A stretch of DNA of 64,000 bases from Ephemerocybe angulata (Eukaryota; Basidiomycota; Agaricomycetes; Agaricales; Psathyrellaceae), in contig JAACJK010000163.1 in NCBI GenBank assembly GCA_013368325.1, positions 1,674,001 through 1,738,000 of the forward strand, written 5' to 3'. Each line of letters starts with the position of its first letter. The stretch's first letter is position 1. Positions 36,842 through 48,700 of this stretch are shown here, piece by piece. The notes below the pieces were generated by a model. That model did not search any database, had not been told where the DNA came from, and saw only the letters and a program-made list of their open reading frames with translations. Both the position numbers and the translations under genes were made by a program.

Positions 36842-39800
36842 CTACTTCTTCTGTTGTCGCTTTGCCCGACTCTTCTCTAGTTGCTTGGCGACGCGGTCTT
36901 GCACAAGCGAACACCTTTTGTCCTTAAACCCCTTCGACATATCACGTCCAAGGCAATCCAACTTCCCGCAGTCTTGACAAGGCCTCCGACAGTTCTCCCG
37001 CCTCTGCCTCCCCGGACAGCCAAAATTTCCGGAATCTCCGCATTTGGCGCACGTTCGAGGCTGCCGTGTTGCCTCAATTGACGTACTCGCACCTTGGATG
37101 GCTTGCACAAAACTCAGCGAAAGTTGAGCCATTGGGCCTAACGAGCTCGGCAGGTCCGAACTCAGGGATGCCTGGCCAGGGACTGGAGTGCCTTCTGGAC
37201 TCATCGGCGGGGAGGCTGGAGGGAGAGCTGTGCGTGATGGTGGATTGTTGGCGTGCTCATCGGGTGCGCGAGATGTATTGGTGGTTGTGTCTGGGCTGGG
37301 ATGAGATGAAGAGGTGACATTTGATGAACCGGTGAGTTCAGGAGATCCTCCTCGCATGCTGGGCAGTGCGATGAAGCCCTGGCTAACTGTATGGAGCTTC
37401 GGCGGCTGATCAAGAGTTGGGGGCGCATTCTCCGCTCTCTTCTTGTGGATCAGTGCTGCTTTGAGAGGTTGCCGGTCTTCGTTTGTCAATGAAAGTGTCG
37501 TTTTGATGTTGAGGTTTGTTTTCCAGCTTGTGTGATACGCCTTGAGCTGTTCAACAAGCTACATGAGTTGTATTAATTAGAAACATGACAATTTAAATAG
37601 TTTGAATCACTCACTTTGTAGTATACATTATCGTTCGTATCCGCAAGCTGATTCCACGTCTTGACGGCTTTATCCCAGTTTGGCTGAGCGCTCGATGAAG
37701 GACCAAAGTCTGGGTTGCTCTGCATGAGATCCCTGAAAATCTGCTGCTCGCTTCGGGTGTGAATAGGTAGAACTGCCTTGCGGGTGCCTTGGAGTTTAGC
37801 GAGGTAGTCGTGGCGTGTACTGCGGGTGTGTTTAGCACCGGTGCCCATGTTCGTGCCGACACCATCAATCCATTGCGCGATACCGCTCGCTCGCTGAACC
37901 TCCATTGGAATTGGCAAGACACCGATAACCTCCTTTGTCGGCTGATAGAAGCTCGTGTTCAGCCAGTGATTCATGTTGATGGAGTTCAAAAGTTTATCCT
38001 TGAGCACGATTAAATACTGTTGGATTTCGTTCGTGATCCAAATTGAAAAGTGGCCGAGGTAGCGTCGCCCGGTACTGTTCAATGTTCCAACCTTGGGTTC
38101 AAGGTCAGTGATGCCTTCAAACAAGTATCCAAGTGGATATACTCACAAGTAAATTATGCCTCAGCACGAATCCTTCAGGCACGCGAGTGCATGTCGTATT
38201 GATGTTCCAGACGAGGGGAGATGCGAACGAAGGTGAGTGTGCACTCCACCCTCTGTTGTGTTAGTCCCCCGGAAGCATCGGTAAATCGGAAGGCCAGTCT
38301 TGGCTCCGACCCCCATAGTGGTGTATAGCGCAATTCCAGGTGGGTCAGAGACAAACCCGTTGTATATCAGATCTAGGATCTGCTTCGCAGTCTTCCAGCT
38401 TGCCTTGTTGAAGAGAGGTGCACCTGTCTTCGCATCCTTCAACGGGCCATACGTCCGAAAGACCTTTGACACGGCGGGGTAGAGGAGCGCCGGCGGTGGA
38501 ATAATTCGCTTGCACCGTACCCATAGCCAGCGTGCTCTAAACTTGCGAAGCTCGTCAAACGAAGTGGGTGGTGTTTGCATTCTGCCCCACGCGTTGATAC
38601 GCTCAACATCCTCGGGGTCAGGTATGAACATGGCATCGCGTAGTGCTTGGGCAAAGTCGACATGAAGGCCATGGTGCACGGAGATGTAGAACATGTTGAA
38701 AACATGGAACAGGTCCTTAAGCACTCTGCTGCGTATTTCTTCGGGCCACGTTGAGGGCATCAGACCCAGGATTTCCAGTCCTTCTTGTAGTGACATGCCA
38801 TCGACTTCGGGAGGGCCGATGAAGTCGCGAGTTAAGCTCACATCGGCGAGATCATATATAATTCCAGCGAGAGACTCAGGGTCGACGTCGCTATATCCCT
38901 GGGGTCCCGAGTCATCCAGTGGATCAGCTGGCTGGGCTTGTGTCATGGTGTTCTCCGAACCAGCATGCTGGAAATCCTGAAATGGTGCCGGCTGAGACGT
39001 TGAGCCAATTGATTGGTGGTCGCATGCGCTTCTAGCGGGATCGTTTGCTGGAAGAACAGTCGAGTAATGAATGCGCACGTATTGGCGATCTGCAACGACT
39101 CGATATGGGAGTTCGCCAAATGCTGAGAGAGGCTGCTTGCGGTGCGACATGATGAGAGCGCCGGGTACAATCGCTTCTTGGACTTCTACCACGAGTTTTG
39201 ACGAATGAAGGACGATTGAGTCGTAGACACCGTCCGCAGGCTGCGTAGTAGCACATCCTCGAGCAATTAGACTGTTGCTCGGACCGAAGAGAAGAATAGG
39301 CGTCCCTGGTGGAGGTAAAGGTGCGCCGGCAACGAGGGGTGAAGGGATGGGTGTCAATGTCATCCGATTATACAGGGCAAGCGCGACGTAGGCGTCGCAA
39401 GCAGCGTACTCGACTTGACTTGATGTCAGAGTCTCTCGTTCCCAGGCTTCCCCGACTCTGTCAGGAATGTTCTTGCGCAGACAGCGTCCAAGTACCTCAG
39501 CACAGATGTCGTGCAGCGCAGGAGCTTTGCGTGATAGGGAGATATATCTCTCCTCTGCAACCTTTGCAAGGTCGACTGCCCCTCGAAATGGTGTGGGCGA
39601 GTTGCATGCCTTCTCGAGGACTTTCAGATCGGACTCAATCAAGCGTCCGACCTTCAGGATTTGGGGATTTGACAGGAATATCTTCAATTGCTGGGGTAGT
39701 GCACCTGATCTCACCATATCTGCAACCTAGAGTGATAGAGACTGTCAATATCATCCGTTACACTCACAAAGATTCCAATTGAAGGGATTTACCTGGAAGA

Positions 39801-42004
39801 TATAAATCTGCTTTTTGTATGCAATCTGGACTATGGCTGTAGGGCTGCGGCCGACTATTCGGTCATTGGGCCCCGTCTGAACATTCCATTCAGTGTCGAA
39901 GCCGACTACGAGGTGCCCTTCACCATCTTCGGGTAAGTCGTCCATGATGGCTTGAACCGCAGAGTTGATTGAAGCAGCAGTGTTTCGAATGCTGATGCGG
40001 ACATCCTGTGGTACCGTGAAAAGTGGGAGATGCTCGTACTTCTCGACGGGTGCGGTATCGGCACTCAAAGATGGAAATATCTTCATCAGGAACTGTCGGT
40101 CTGACATATTGTCCGTGTAAAATATCAGCGGCTGCTTCAGGCCGTATAGATCGAGTGAGCGAGACAGCTCTTTCAGCGCCATCTCGAACTGGGAGTGAGC
40201 CTTGGTCGCTACGAGGCAGCAGAGTCTAATCTCGCCCCGCTCGTTCGTCACCGTCAACAAGGCAGTGAATACCTTTTCGCCATTGACTCGGATCAGATAC
40301 TTCGTGAACTAATAAAAGGTAGTCAATATCTATGATGTCGCCTGGGGCTATGCTTAACTATAATTTAGCACTTACTTTATGGCTGTGGTCCAACGCGTTC
40401 ACTTCTGCTGAAAGTAAAGACGTGTGCTGATCGAAGTGGTGGCCGTGCTGCTCAATGTATCGATCGTACACAGTACGCAAAAGCTGACCACCAGGGATGT
40501 AGCCATGAAAGCCAGCAGGGCTTCTATCGGTAAAAGGGAGGAATCCCGCGTATTTCGTTCCCATCCAGTCATCGAGAGTGTTCTTGCTGATATGCTGAAG
40601 GTATTGGAGGTGAAGTTTGTCATATTGCAGCAGGTGTTGCACACGGAGGACGTCCGAGAACTGTTTAGAACCCATCCCGGTTTGGAAGCAAGATCTCATC
40701 CACTCAACCATGTCGACATCAACGGCGCTTCGGTGACTGAGACGAGCAGGGAATTCGGCAGCAAGCGCAGGAGGAAGTACGGCAAGGATGCGGCTGTCCC
40801 AGCTACGGAAGGTGACATTCTTTCCAGCTGGCTTTGAGCGACTGCACTGGGAGCATCGGTAGCGAAACCCGATAATCCAGAAGGTTGAGGCAAAGCTCAC
40901 ACATCTGCGCGGTCGCTCAATGTGCGTATGCCTCTGAAGTTCAGTCGAGCAGTTGGGGCACGGAATCTTCACGAGCGCTCGGGGATCCCAGAGAAAGAAT
41001 GCTGGATTGTACAGCTTTTGTGGCGATAGATCAGGCTTCTGAAGTGAGAACCACGTTGCTTGTTGCGGAAATCGAAACGTCTTGTTATACCAATACAATC
41101 GAGGCTGTCCTAGATGATTTCGGGTCCTACACTCTTCTATGTGACCATCGAACGCTTTCTTCACCTCCTCCGGCAGTGGTATGCGATTCCGAGTCTTCTT
41201 CTTTGGAACAGCTCCGTCCTCCAGCTCCCCATCGTCCTCCAAATCCCCCTCCTCTTCACCTGCATCTTCATCATCCGAGTCGTCATCTGGTTCACCTAGT
41301 CCGGCGCCATCTGCGCTCGATTCATCGTCAGCAATCCCTGCATGATTCGTGCCCTCCGCGATATTCTCCTCTGGAATCGTGCATTGATCAGACGGCACGA
41401 CGGGTGGTGTTACAGGGCCAGGAGGAGGAAGGGGATTTGCTGACGCCGTTGGTGTGGGCACTCGAGTGGTAGGCTCTGATGCAGATTGTCGCGGAAGCCG
41501 AGTGCCGAAAATTGGCGCGAGGGGCACATTCTGGGCAGCCTTTGGGGGAGCAACAGTTCGCGTGCTCTGAAGGGAGTGAGATTTTGATATTCCGGGCGCT
41601 AACTGTAACGCCGCTTGGATATCAGTCGTGATAACGTGCGAGAGGAGGGAAGCACTCACAAAGGTCCCGAACTCAACGAGAACACCACCATAGGATGTAT
41701 CCTTCCTTGGGCGGCCAACAGGACGCTTAGCCTGTAATGTGGGCGCAGGCGCAGTGCGTGCTCGTTTGCGGGGAAGGTGCTCATCGTCGAAGGAGGGCGC
41801 ACGCACGTCCATGCGCGTCGGTGGTACTGATGTGCTTGTCCGGAATTCCCGCATTCTCTTTGTTCGTCCATCCTCCGTACTTGTCCCGGGATGCGTGTAG
41901 ATGAAGGAGAACGCCGTATTACCTACATTCCCAGACTAGGTGTAAGCCTTTGCTATTGAACGAAAATGACGTGTGGTATACACACCGAGATTGGCGCCGG
42001 ACAT
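36842..42004 (-). pseudogene. Transposase-like protein with embedded DEDDy 3'-5' exonuclease (copy 1, one-base deletion)
   Basis: Exons: 42004-41986, 41922-40376 (with a probable 57-bp intron at 41659-41603), 40308-39793, 39726-38147, 38091-37615, 37558-36842. The model would be about 1,600 residues, but one A is missing near 38169, which shifts the frame about 15 codons after the RGTN motif. Residue numbers refer to the unshifted frame. Features: AT-hook (KRPVGRPRKD, ~71-81); acidic Asp/Glu tract; zinc ribbon (CPNC ~309, YRCSQC ~344) of a DUF6729-like region; ALDHSHK (D~499); FYTDN (D~569); exonuclease motifs FDTEW (~641-643), RLIESD (~708) and YAACD (~782-786); RGTNTTEGGVH (E~1167); then VGTLNSTGRRY; and a C-terminal Cys-rich knuckle (~1531-1577, CAKCGDSG...CQDCGKLDC). 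I read the two Asp and the Glu as a DDE core (inference). Confidence 0.82.
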
Positions 42005-42249
42005 GTTTGGCTGGCAGGTAGCCAGTTGGTCGTTGTAGTGCGCCACAGGCTGGTGCTGTGAGTGAAGAGAGAGGATTAGGTGGAACGAGTGTGAGGAATG
42101 AAGGCGCGGGGCTGGTACGATGAAGATGCAGGTGGTTGAAACTTGAGACAGCAGAGGCGCCCAACCGTGACAAGGCGCTCAATTGGCTTAGTCACGATCA
42201 TGTGATACATTTAAAACTCAGATTCAATTTCAGTATTTCCGGCGGTATT

Positions 42250-42272
42250 GTCTACCGACACCATTACCGAGC
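42250..42272 (-). repeat. Right terminal inverted repeat, element copy 1
   Basis: Reverse complement starts GCTCGGTAATGGTGTC. It is separated from the left end of copy 2 by only eight bases (CGAACCTG). Confidence 0.9.
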
Positions 42273-42784
42273 CGAACCTGGCTCGGTAATGGTGTCTGTA
42301 GACGAAATTCAAATTAAGGCATTTCCTAAAACGGAGATACAAGAGGAAAGGGGGGAGGGGAGGAGGAGGGAGCTCAAACTTACATAGATTGGTTACGGTG
42401 CACCCGTTTGCTGCGCAAGCGCAACGGGCCTGATGCCGGTGATTATTTCAATCTGATGCCTGTCACCTCCTGAACCGGATTATTCCTCATCTGGAGGAAA
42501 TAGCTAGTCAAACGCTCATCAGCATCAGTTCGGTTCGATTCTAGGAGCGGAAATACATCATATTCTACCTGGTTAGGAAGAAATACCCGATAACGAGCTA
42601 TCAGTCGACTATCAGTGTGATTGCCCAAGCCTAGATCTTGTCCGAATCTTGTCGGCAATGCTTTCTCTCTATGTACGCTCGCAGCAGGCCCCATTCACAT
42701 CCTTTTCTCAAGTCATCCGCCAGTGGGCCAATTCTCAAGTACGTACTATTGCAGTCACGGTTTATAAATGTGTCCATATAGTGT

Positions 42785-45700
42785 CTACTTCTTCTGTTGT
42801 CGCTTTGCCCGACTCTTCTCTAGTTGCTTGGCGACGCGGTCTTGCACAAGCGAACACCTTTTGTCCTTAAACCCCTTCGACATATCACGTCCAAGGCAAT
42901 CCAACTTCCCGCAGTCTTGACAAGGCCTCCGACAGTTCTCCCGCCTCTGCCTCCCCGGACAGCCAAAATTTCCGGAATCTCCGCATTTGGCGCACGTTCG
43001 AGGCTGCCGTGTTGCCTCAATTGACGTACTCGCACCTTGGATGGCTTGCACAAAACTCAGCGAAAGTTGAGCCATTGGGCCTAACGAGCTCGGCAGGTCC
43101 GAACTCAGGGATGCCTGGCCAGGGACTGGAGTGCCTTCTGGACTCATCGGCGGGGAGGCTGGAGGGAGAGCTGTGCGTGATGGTGGATTGTTGGCGTGCT
43201 CATCGGGTGCGCGAGATGTATTGGTGGTTGTGTCTGGGCTGGGATGAGATGAAGAGGTGACATTTGATGAACCGGTGAGTTCAGGAGATCCTCCTCGCAT
43301 GCTGGGCAGTGCGATGAAGCCCTGGCTAACTGTATGGAGCTTCGGCGGCTGATCAAGAGTTGGGGGCGCATTCTCCGCTCTCTTCTTGTGGATCAGTGCT
43401 GCTTTGAGAGGTTGCCGGTCTTCGTTTGTCAATGAAAGTGTCGTTTTGATGTTGAGGTTTGTTTTCCAGCTTGTGTGATACGCCTTGAGCTGTTCAACAA
43501 GCTACATGAGTTGTATTAATTAGAAACATGACAATTTAAATAGTTTGAATCACTCACTTTGTAGTATACATTACTTGTGGGAAGTAGACCACCGCTTCGC
43601 GTGGCAGATTCCTTGGCCATTTATTTGGTTTTTTTCTCTTGCCTTTGCCTTTACTTTTATTAATGTATTTAGGCCAAGCTCTGCAGACTGCCTCACGAGT
43701 CACAATGTATATATATATATATATCCTTGATACAGACAGCATCATTAAGTACCCTCACTCCTTGATACCAATATAACTGATAACACATTAACACATTAGT
43801 TTTTGTTCACTCCCCTGACAGCTTAGGCTTTGGCTAGCCGGAACCGTGGATAATCTAAATCACGCAGTTTCAAAGTTCAGTAACTCAAATAATGTTGAAA
43901 CATGAGAACTCCATATATTATACAAATTTATGTGATTTCTACGTAATTTTTGGAGGATGGGAATGCGTCAAAATCGACTTTGTGTGGCTGGGCGCTTATA
44001 CAAGCGGTGGGACCAAATGCTGACAAAGCGCGGGCGATCGGCGTTGGCCGTGATGGGCGCCGACGAGGATGTGCTAGTCGGTGTTCCAGTTGATGAGCAT
44101 TGAGGGAGGAGCTTGCGGAGTCGGCGAGGGACAGTGACTCCGATAGCACGGATGTCGCGAAGTTGAGGGAGTTGTACGATTGGGTTGCGATTGGGAGTGC
44201 TGCATGCCGGATGGCTGGAGAGCTTGGTGATATGACTGCCGACTCAAGGTAAGCATCTGATTGAAATCACGTAGAAGATGGGAACTTAACATTGATACCA
44301 AAAGGGTGCATTCTCGCATGGGCTGGTAAGTGGGCAAAAGAAAATGCGTGTCAACCGTGACACGGTCGATGATGGCGGGCCCAGGCATGGACCGTGTCAC
44401 GACGGACGAGGACATTGAAGAGCGACTCTGGCGCTTACGAGCCGCCGCCCCCTCTTGGGCTGTACTTATAATCGGGGTACTTGCGCATGTGGTCGTTGCG
44501 CTCAGGGTTCGCTTGCTCGCGCCAGTAGAGCCAGTAGACTCGCTGCACTCCCCCGCTTAGGCAAAGACCTCTTGGAGGCTGGAGCATGCTCACAATCGCA
44601 CTCGCCGGGGGACCAACGATGACGAGCCCTTCCGCCTCCAGGCGCTTTGCGAACTCGGTGTTCTCGCTGCTGAAGATCGAAGGTGCTCACAGCTCCAGAG
44701 GGGACTTCGAGGCTGCCCACCCTGAAAGTACAATCTCTTCTTGGATAGAGGCCGGCGAGCGGATAATCATCCCAGACCTCGTCGAGTATGTATAGTTTTC
44801 CCTCATACCGTAGAAGCGGGGCCAATGTTATATGCTTCGTCTGCCTGAAGGGAATGTGTTCAGGCTGTAGCAGCCTCGATGAAATGATGCGACGTACACT
44901 GCTACAGTCTTGATGGAGATGGCATGTGGTCGGTGTCAGTGCGCCGCAGACGAGCACCAGGTACGTTGCAGGAACGGTGAAGTTAGCTCGTCCTAAGCCC
45001 ACGCCGCCCGTCGTCAACATAGGCAGTCACGGTCGTCGTCGAGCCCTGGACGTCGTCGTAATCTCAGCCACGCCCAGTCGACCTGCCGGTCGCCACAACG
45101 GTGTGCTCGTCACAAAAAGGCAAGTCTATTCGCGTCATGTCAATACATTGGTTCTAATGACGTACTTCATTCCTATCGACGTAGAGTTCGCAAAAATAAC
45201 CCTCCCCCAGGCGCTGTGTTGTTCACAATTTGGGAGACACAACTCGGCTACATCGAGGTGTCGCAGGTGAGCGACGGTAGTGTAGCGTACTGGATCGGCC
45301 TTTTGGAAGCTGTAGTCATCGGTCAGTACGTCAGTCTGTGAGGTCTAAGGCACGTACTCACTAGTGCGTGTTGCTGCACGCGAAGGAGCGTGACAAATCA
45401 TGTATGACTTGTACATGGAGGTGCTGGGGGTATGGATATTGGGTTCCGGGGAGAGATATTTGAAAACTCAGCGTATGGTGGCGGTAGTGTACAAGTGGAG
45501 AGGGAGGACGGTGGGCGGAATGGTTGGGTGGATGGGCCAGGCACCTGAGCTCAAAGGGTTGGGCTGAGGAACTGGATTAAGGTGAGTTGTTGTGGTCGAA
45601 TCGAGTAATCCACTCACCACTTCGCACAGTGCGACCGCCGCCGTCCTCCGCTCGGCTGTTGTCATCGTTGGTGGTGTTGAGGTAGGCCCGTAGGTGAACG

Positions 45701-48700
45701 TCCGTTGTCGTCATCTCTGCGCTGTCTTCGCTTTGCTAACCGTTCTCTCAGCCCGTCGAAGTTGGGTGTGTCGACACCCCGCATGACTTGACGTGGTTTC
45801 GAGGGGATCGAGCTCGAGCTCAATGGCTGGGGCATCGGTCCTCGTTGTGGGTGGGGGCCTATCTGTCGTTAGGGTGTGCGCCGTCGGCCGGGAGGTGAGA
45901 ACGCGAGTTTGTTGAGTCGGAAGGTGGCTGGCCGCTGGCGAGCTCGTAAGTTGCCGTCGTCGATGTTGTGGGACTCGATGCCTCGGGCAGCCGCGAGTTT
46001 CGAATCGATTGCGAGCGGCTGTCATCGTGCTTTGCGCTCGTGCACTGCCGTCTTCGGTGCTGAGTCCGGTAGTTTGTATCTTAACCCTGTGTTCCGGGGT
46101 GCGCGGGTTAATGTCAGTATCTTTGCGTGTCTATTTAACTTTCTCAAACAGACTGTACGCACTGGAAGCACCAAGCCGTGAGCGATCACGATGAGACCGG
46201 ACCTACATCGACCGCTACGACGACGTTAGCAACACGTAGAACCCAAAGACGACCACGACGTACCCACCATCAATCGTCCTCTCCACACCCACACCCATCC
46301 CCCGGCAGTCCTCGGGATAGACGCGTACCATCTGCGAGGCGAGGTCAGTTTCGATTGGATTGTGGGGCGACAAGACGCTGACCATTGAAATGGTAGTCCA
46401 CCGCATAAGCGAAAGCACACGGATTTCCGTCACCGCCCTCCCCTCCTCCTTCGCTTATCCTCCGCATCCACCGCCGACAAACCGCCGACAGTCTGGTTGT
46501 CACATAGTCGTGTTGGGGAGACGGAGGTTAGAGTCTGCCAAGCGTAGGCCATTCACACCGTCGTCGAGCATGTTGGTCCGTGTGTGGGCCATCGTGGTGG
46601 ATGTCGAGGTGAGCGGGTCCGAAGTTGAGTATTAATGTTGGCGTGGCAGGTCGCGGAGCAGAGGTCGTCATCGTCGGCGATGTTTGTCATCTTGCGCATG
46701 TCGAGTAACCGGCAGGCTCGAATCCAGCGCCAAGGGTGGCCTTCACGGCAGTGAAAGGGCCCGTGTTCGATGGCGGAGGGTAGGCCGGGTCGTCGTGGGG
46801 AGCGAGGTCTGGACGGCGGACCGGGAGAAAGGTGAGTAGGAGAACCGGTGTTGCGCAATATGGGCTGCTCACCTCTCTGCATGCCCCGTCCGTCCATTAT
46901 TGGCGATGGGAGGCGTAGATCCGATCGCACACGCCGTTATCGCTGCTCTGGACAGCGTCGCTTGCGTCCTTCATCACGCCTCGTCGGTGTAGGGTGGGTT
47001 GGAGCCGCAGGGCTTATGCGTGCGGCGACGAGAGGTTGTCAGTCGGGGCTGGAATTGAGTGGTGAGCAGTGGTTAAAATGTATGAATGTCGTGCTCACCT
47101 CGACTTAGGTTTTTCAGGACACGTGCATCGCTGGATGCGACAACGAATCTGGGAGGTGTAGGATGGACGGGTGGGTAGGTACGCAGTCAATAGGCGCTCC
47201 TGCGGACGCATGTAGTCTAGTGTATTAGCATTGAGCAAGATGGGCGGTGCATGTCAAGTGCATGTCATGGACGGCGTACGTACGGAATAACATTGTATGG
47301 TGGTACGTACCGGTTAGCGCGACGACTAGAGGTACGAAACTTGACAGAGTCACAGAGAAGAGGTCCAGGAGGTACCGGTGTAAGCGGCAGTGAGTGATGT
47401 CACCCCGTTTGAGATCAGCTGACGGTACTCCCACGGTCACGATGCCTGAATCTGAAAAAAACCTTGGCATCGAAACCGCCGCCCAAAAGTACCCTTGCCA
47501 TAAATGGCCAAGGAATCGTTCGTATCCGCAAGCTGATTCCACGTCTTGACGGCTTTATCCCAGTTTGGCTGAGCGCTCGATGAAGGACCAAAGTCTGGGT
47601 TGCTCTGCATGAGATCCCTGAAAATCTGCTGCTCGCTTCGGGTGTGAATAGGTAGAACTGCCTTGCGGGTGCCTTGGAGTTTAGCGAGGTAGTCGTGGCG
47701 TGTACTGCGGGTGTGTTTAGCACCGGTGCCCATGTTCGTGCCGACACCATCAATCCATTGCGCGATACCGCTCGCTCGCTGAACCTCCATTGGAATTGGC
47801 AAGACACCGATAACCTCCTTTGTCGGCTGATAGAAGCTCGTGTTCAGCCAGTGATTCATGTTGATGGAGTTCAAAAGTTTATCCTTGAGCACGATTAAAT
47901 ACTGTTGGATTTCGTTCGTGATCCAAATTGAAAAGTGGCCGAGGTAGCGTCGCCCGGTACTGTTCAATGTTCCAACCTTGGGTTCAAGGTCAGTGATGCC
48001 TTCAAACAAGTATCCAAGTGGATATACTCACAAGTAAATTATGCCTCAGCACGAAATCCTTCAGGCACGCGAGTGCATGTCGTATTGATGTTCCAGACGA
48101 GGGGAGATGCGAACGAAGGTGAGTGTGCACTCCACCCTCTGTTGTGTTAGTCCCCCGGAAGCATCGGTAAATCGGAAGGCCAGTCTTGGCTCCGACCCCC
48201 ATAGTGGTGTATAGCGCAATTCCAGGTGGGTCAGAGACAAACCCGTTGTATATCAGATCTAGGATCTGCTTCGCAGTCTTCCAGCTTGCCTTGTTGAAGA
48301 GAGGTGCACCTGTCTTCGCATCCTTCAACGGGCCATACGTCCGAAAGACCTTTGACACGGCGGGGTAGAGGAGCGCCGGCGGTGGAATAATTCGCTTGCA
48401 CCGTACCCATAGCCAGCGTGCTCTAAACTTGCGAAGCTCGTCAAACGAAGTGGGTGGTGTTTGCATTCTGCCCCACGCGTTGATACGCTCAACATCCTCG
48501 GGGTCAGGTATGAACATGGCATCGCGTAGTGCTTGGGCAAAGTCGACACGAAGGCCATGGTGCACGGAGATGTAGAACATGTTGAAAACATGGAACGGGT
48601 CCTTAAGCACTCTGCTGCGTATTTCTTCGGGCCACGTTGAGGGCATCAGACCCAGGATTTCCAGTCCTTCTTGTAGTGACATGCCATCGACTTCGGGAGG

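Larger units (their letters stand above)
36338..42272 (-). mobile_element. TIR element copy 1 carrying an exonuclease-transposase gene (5,935 bp)
   Basis: Both ends carry the same 23-bp inverted repeat with one mismatch (GCTCGGTAATGGTGTC then T/G then GTAGAC) at 36338-36360 and 42250-42272. A single long multi-exon gene fills the interior on the minus strand, starting about 270 bp inside one end and stopping about 500 bp inside the other. The left flank (CCAAAAGG) and right flank (CGAACCTG) do not match, so no target duplication supports this copy alone. An 83-residue frame at 36500-36751 (minus), conserved in both copies, lies between the gene and the left end; its meaning is unknown. Confidence 0.9.

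Noticed and set aside
40424..41472. Long plus-strand open frames opposite the transposase-like gene
   Set aside because: They are antisense shadows of a clearly conserved minus-strand gene, and their composition is unlike a protein.
36338..42272. Assignment of the element to KDZ (Kyakuja-Dileera-Zisupton) transposons, common in mushrooms
   Set aside because: The CxC domains and the KDZ catalytic layout I know are not seen. The zinc-ribbon plus exonuclease order is different, so the superfamily is left open.
36338..42272. Helitron or retrotransposon origin of the repeated element
   Set aside because: It has terminal inverted repeats, no long terminal repeats, and no reverse transcriptase, RepHel or helicase motifs.
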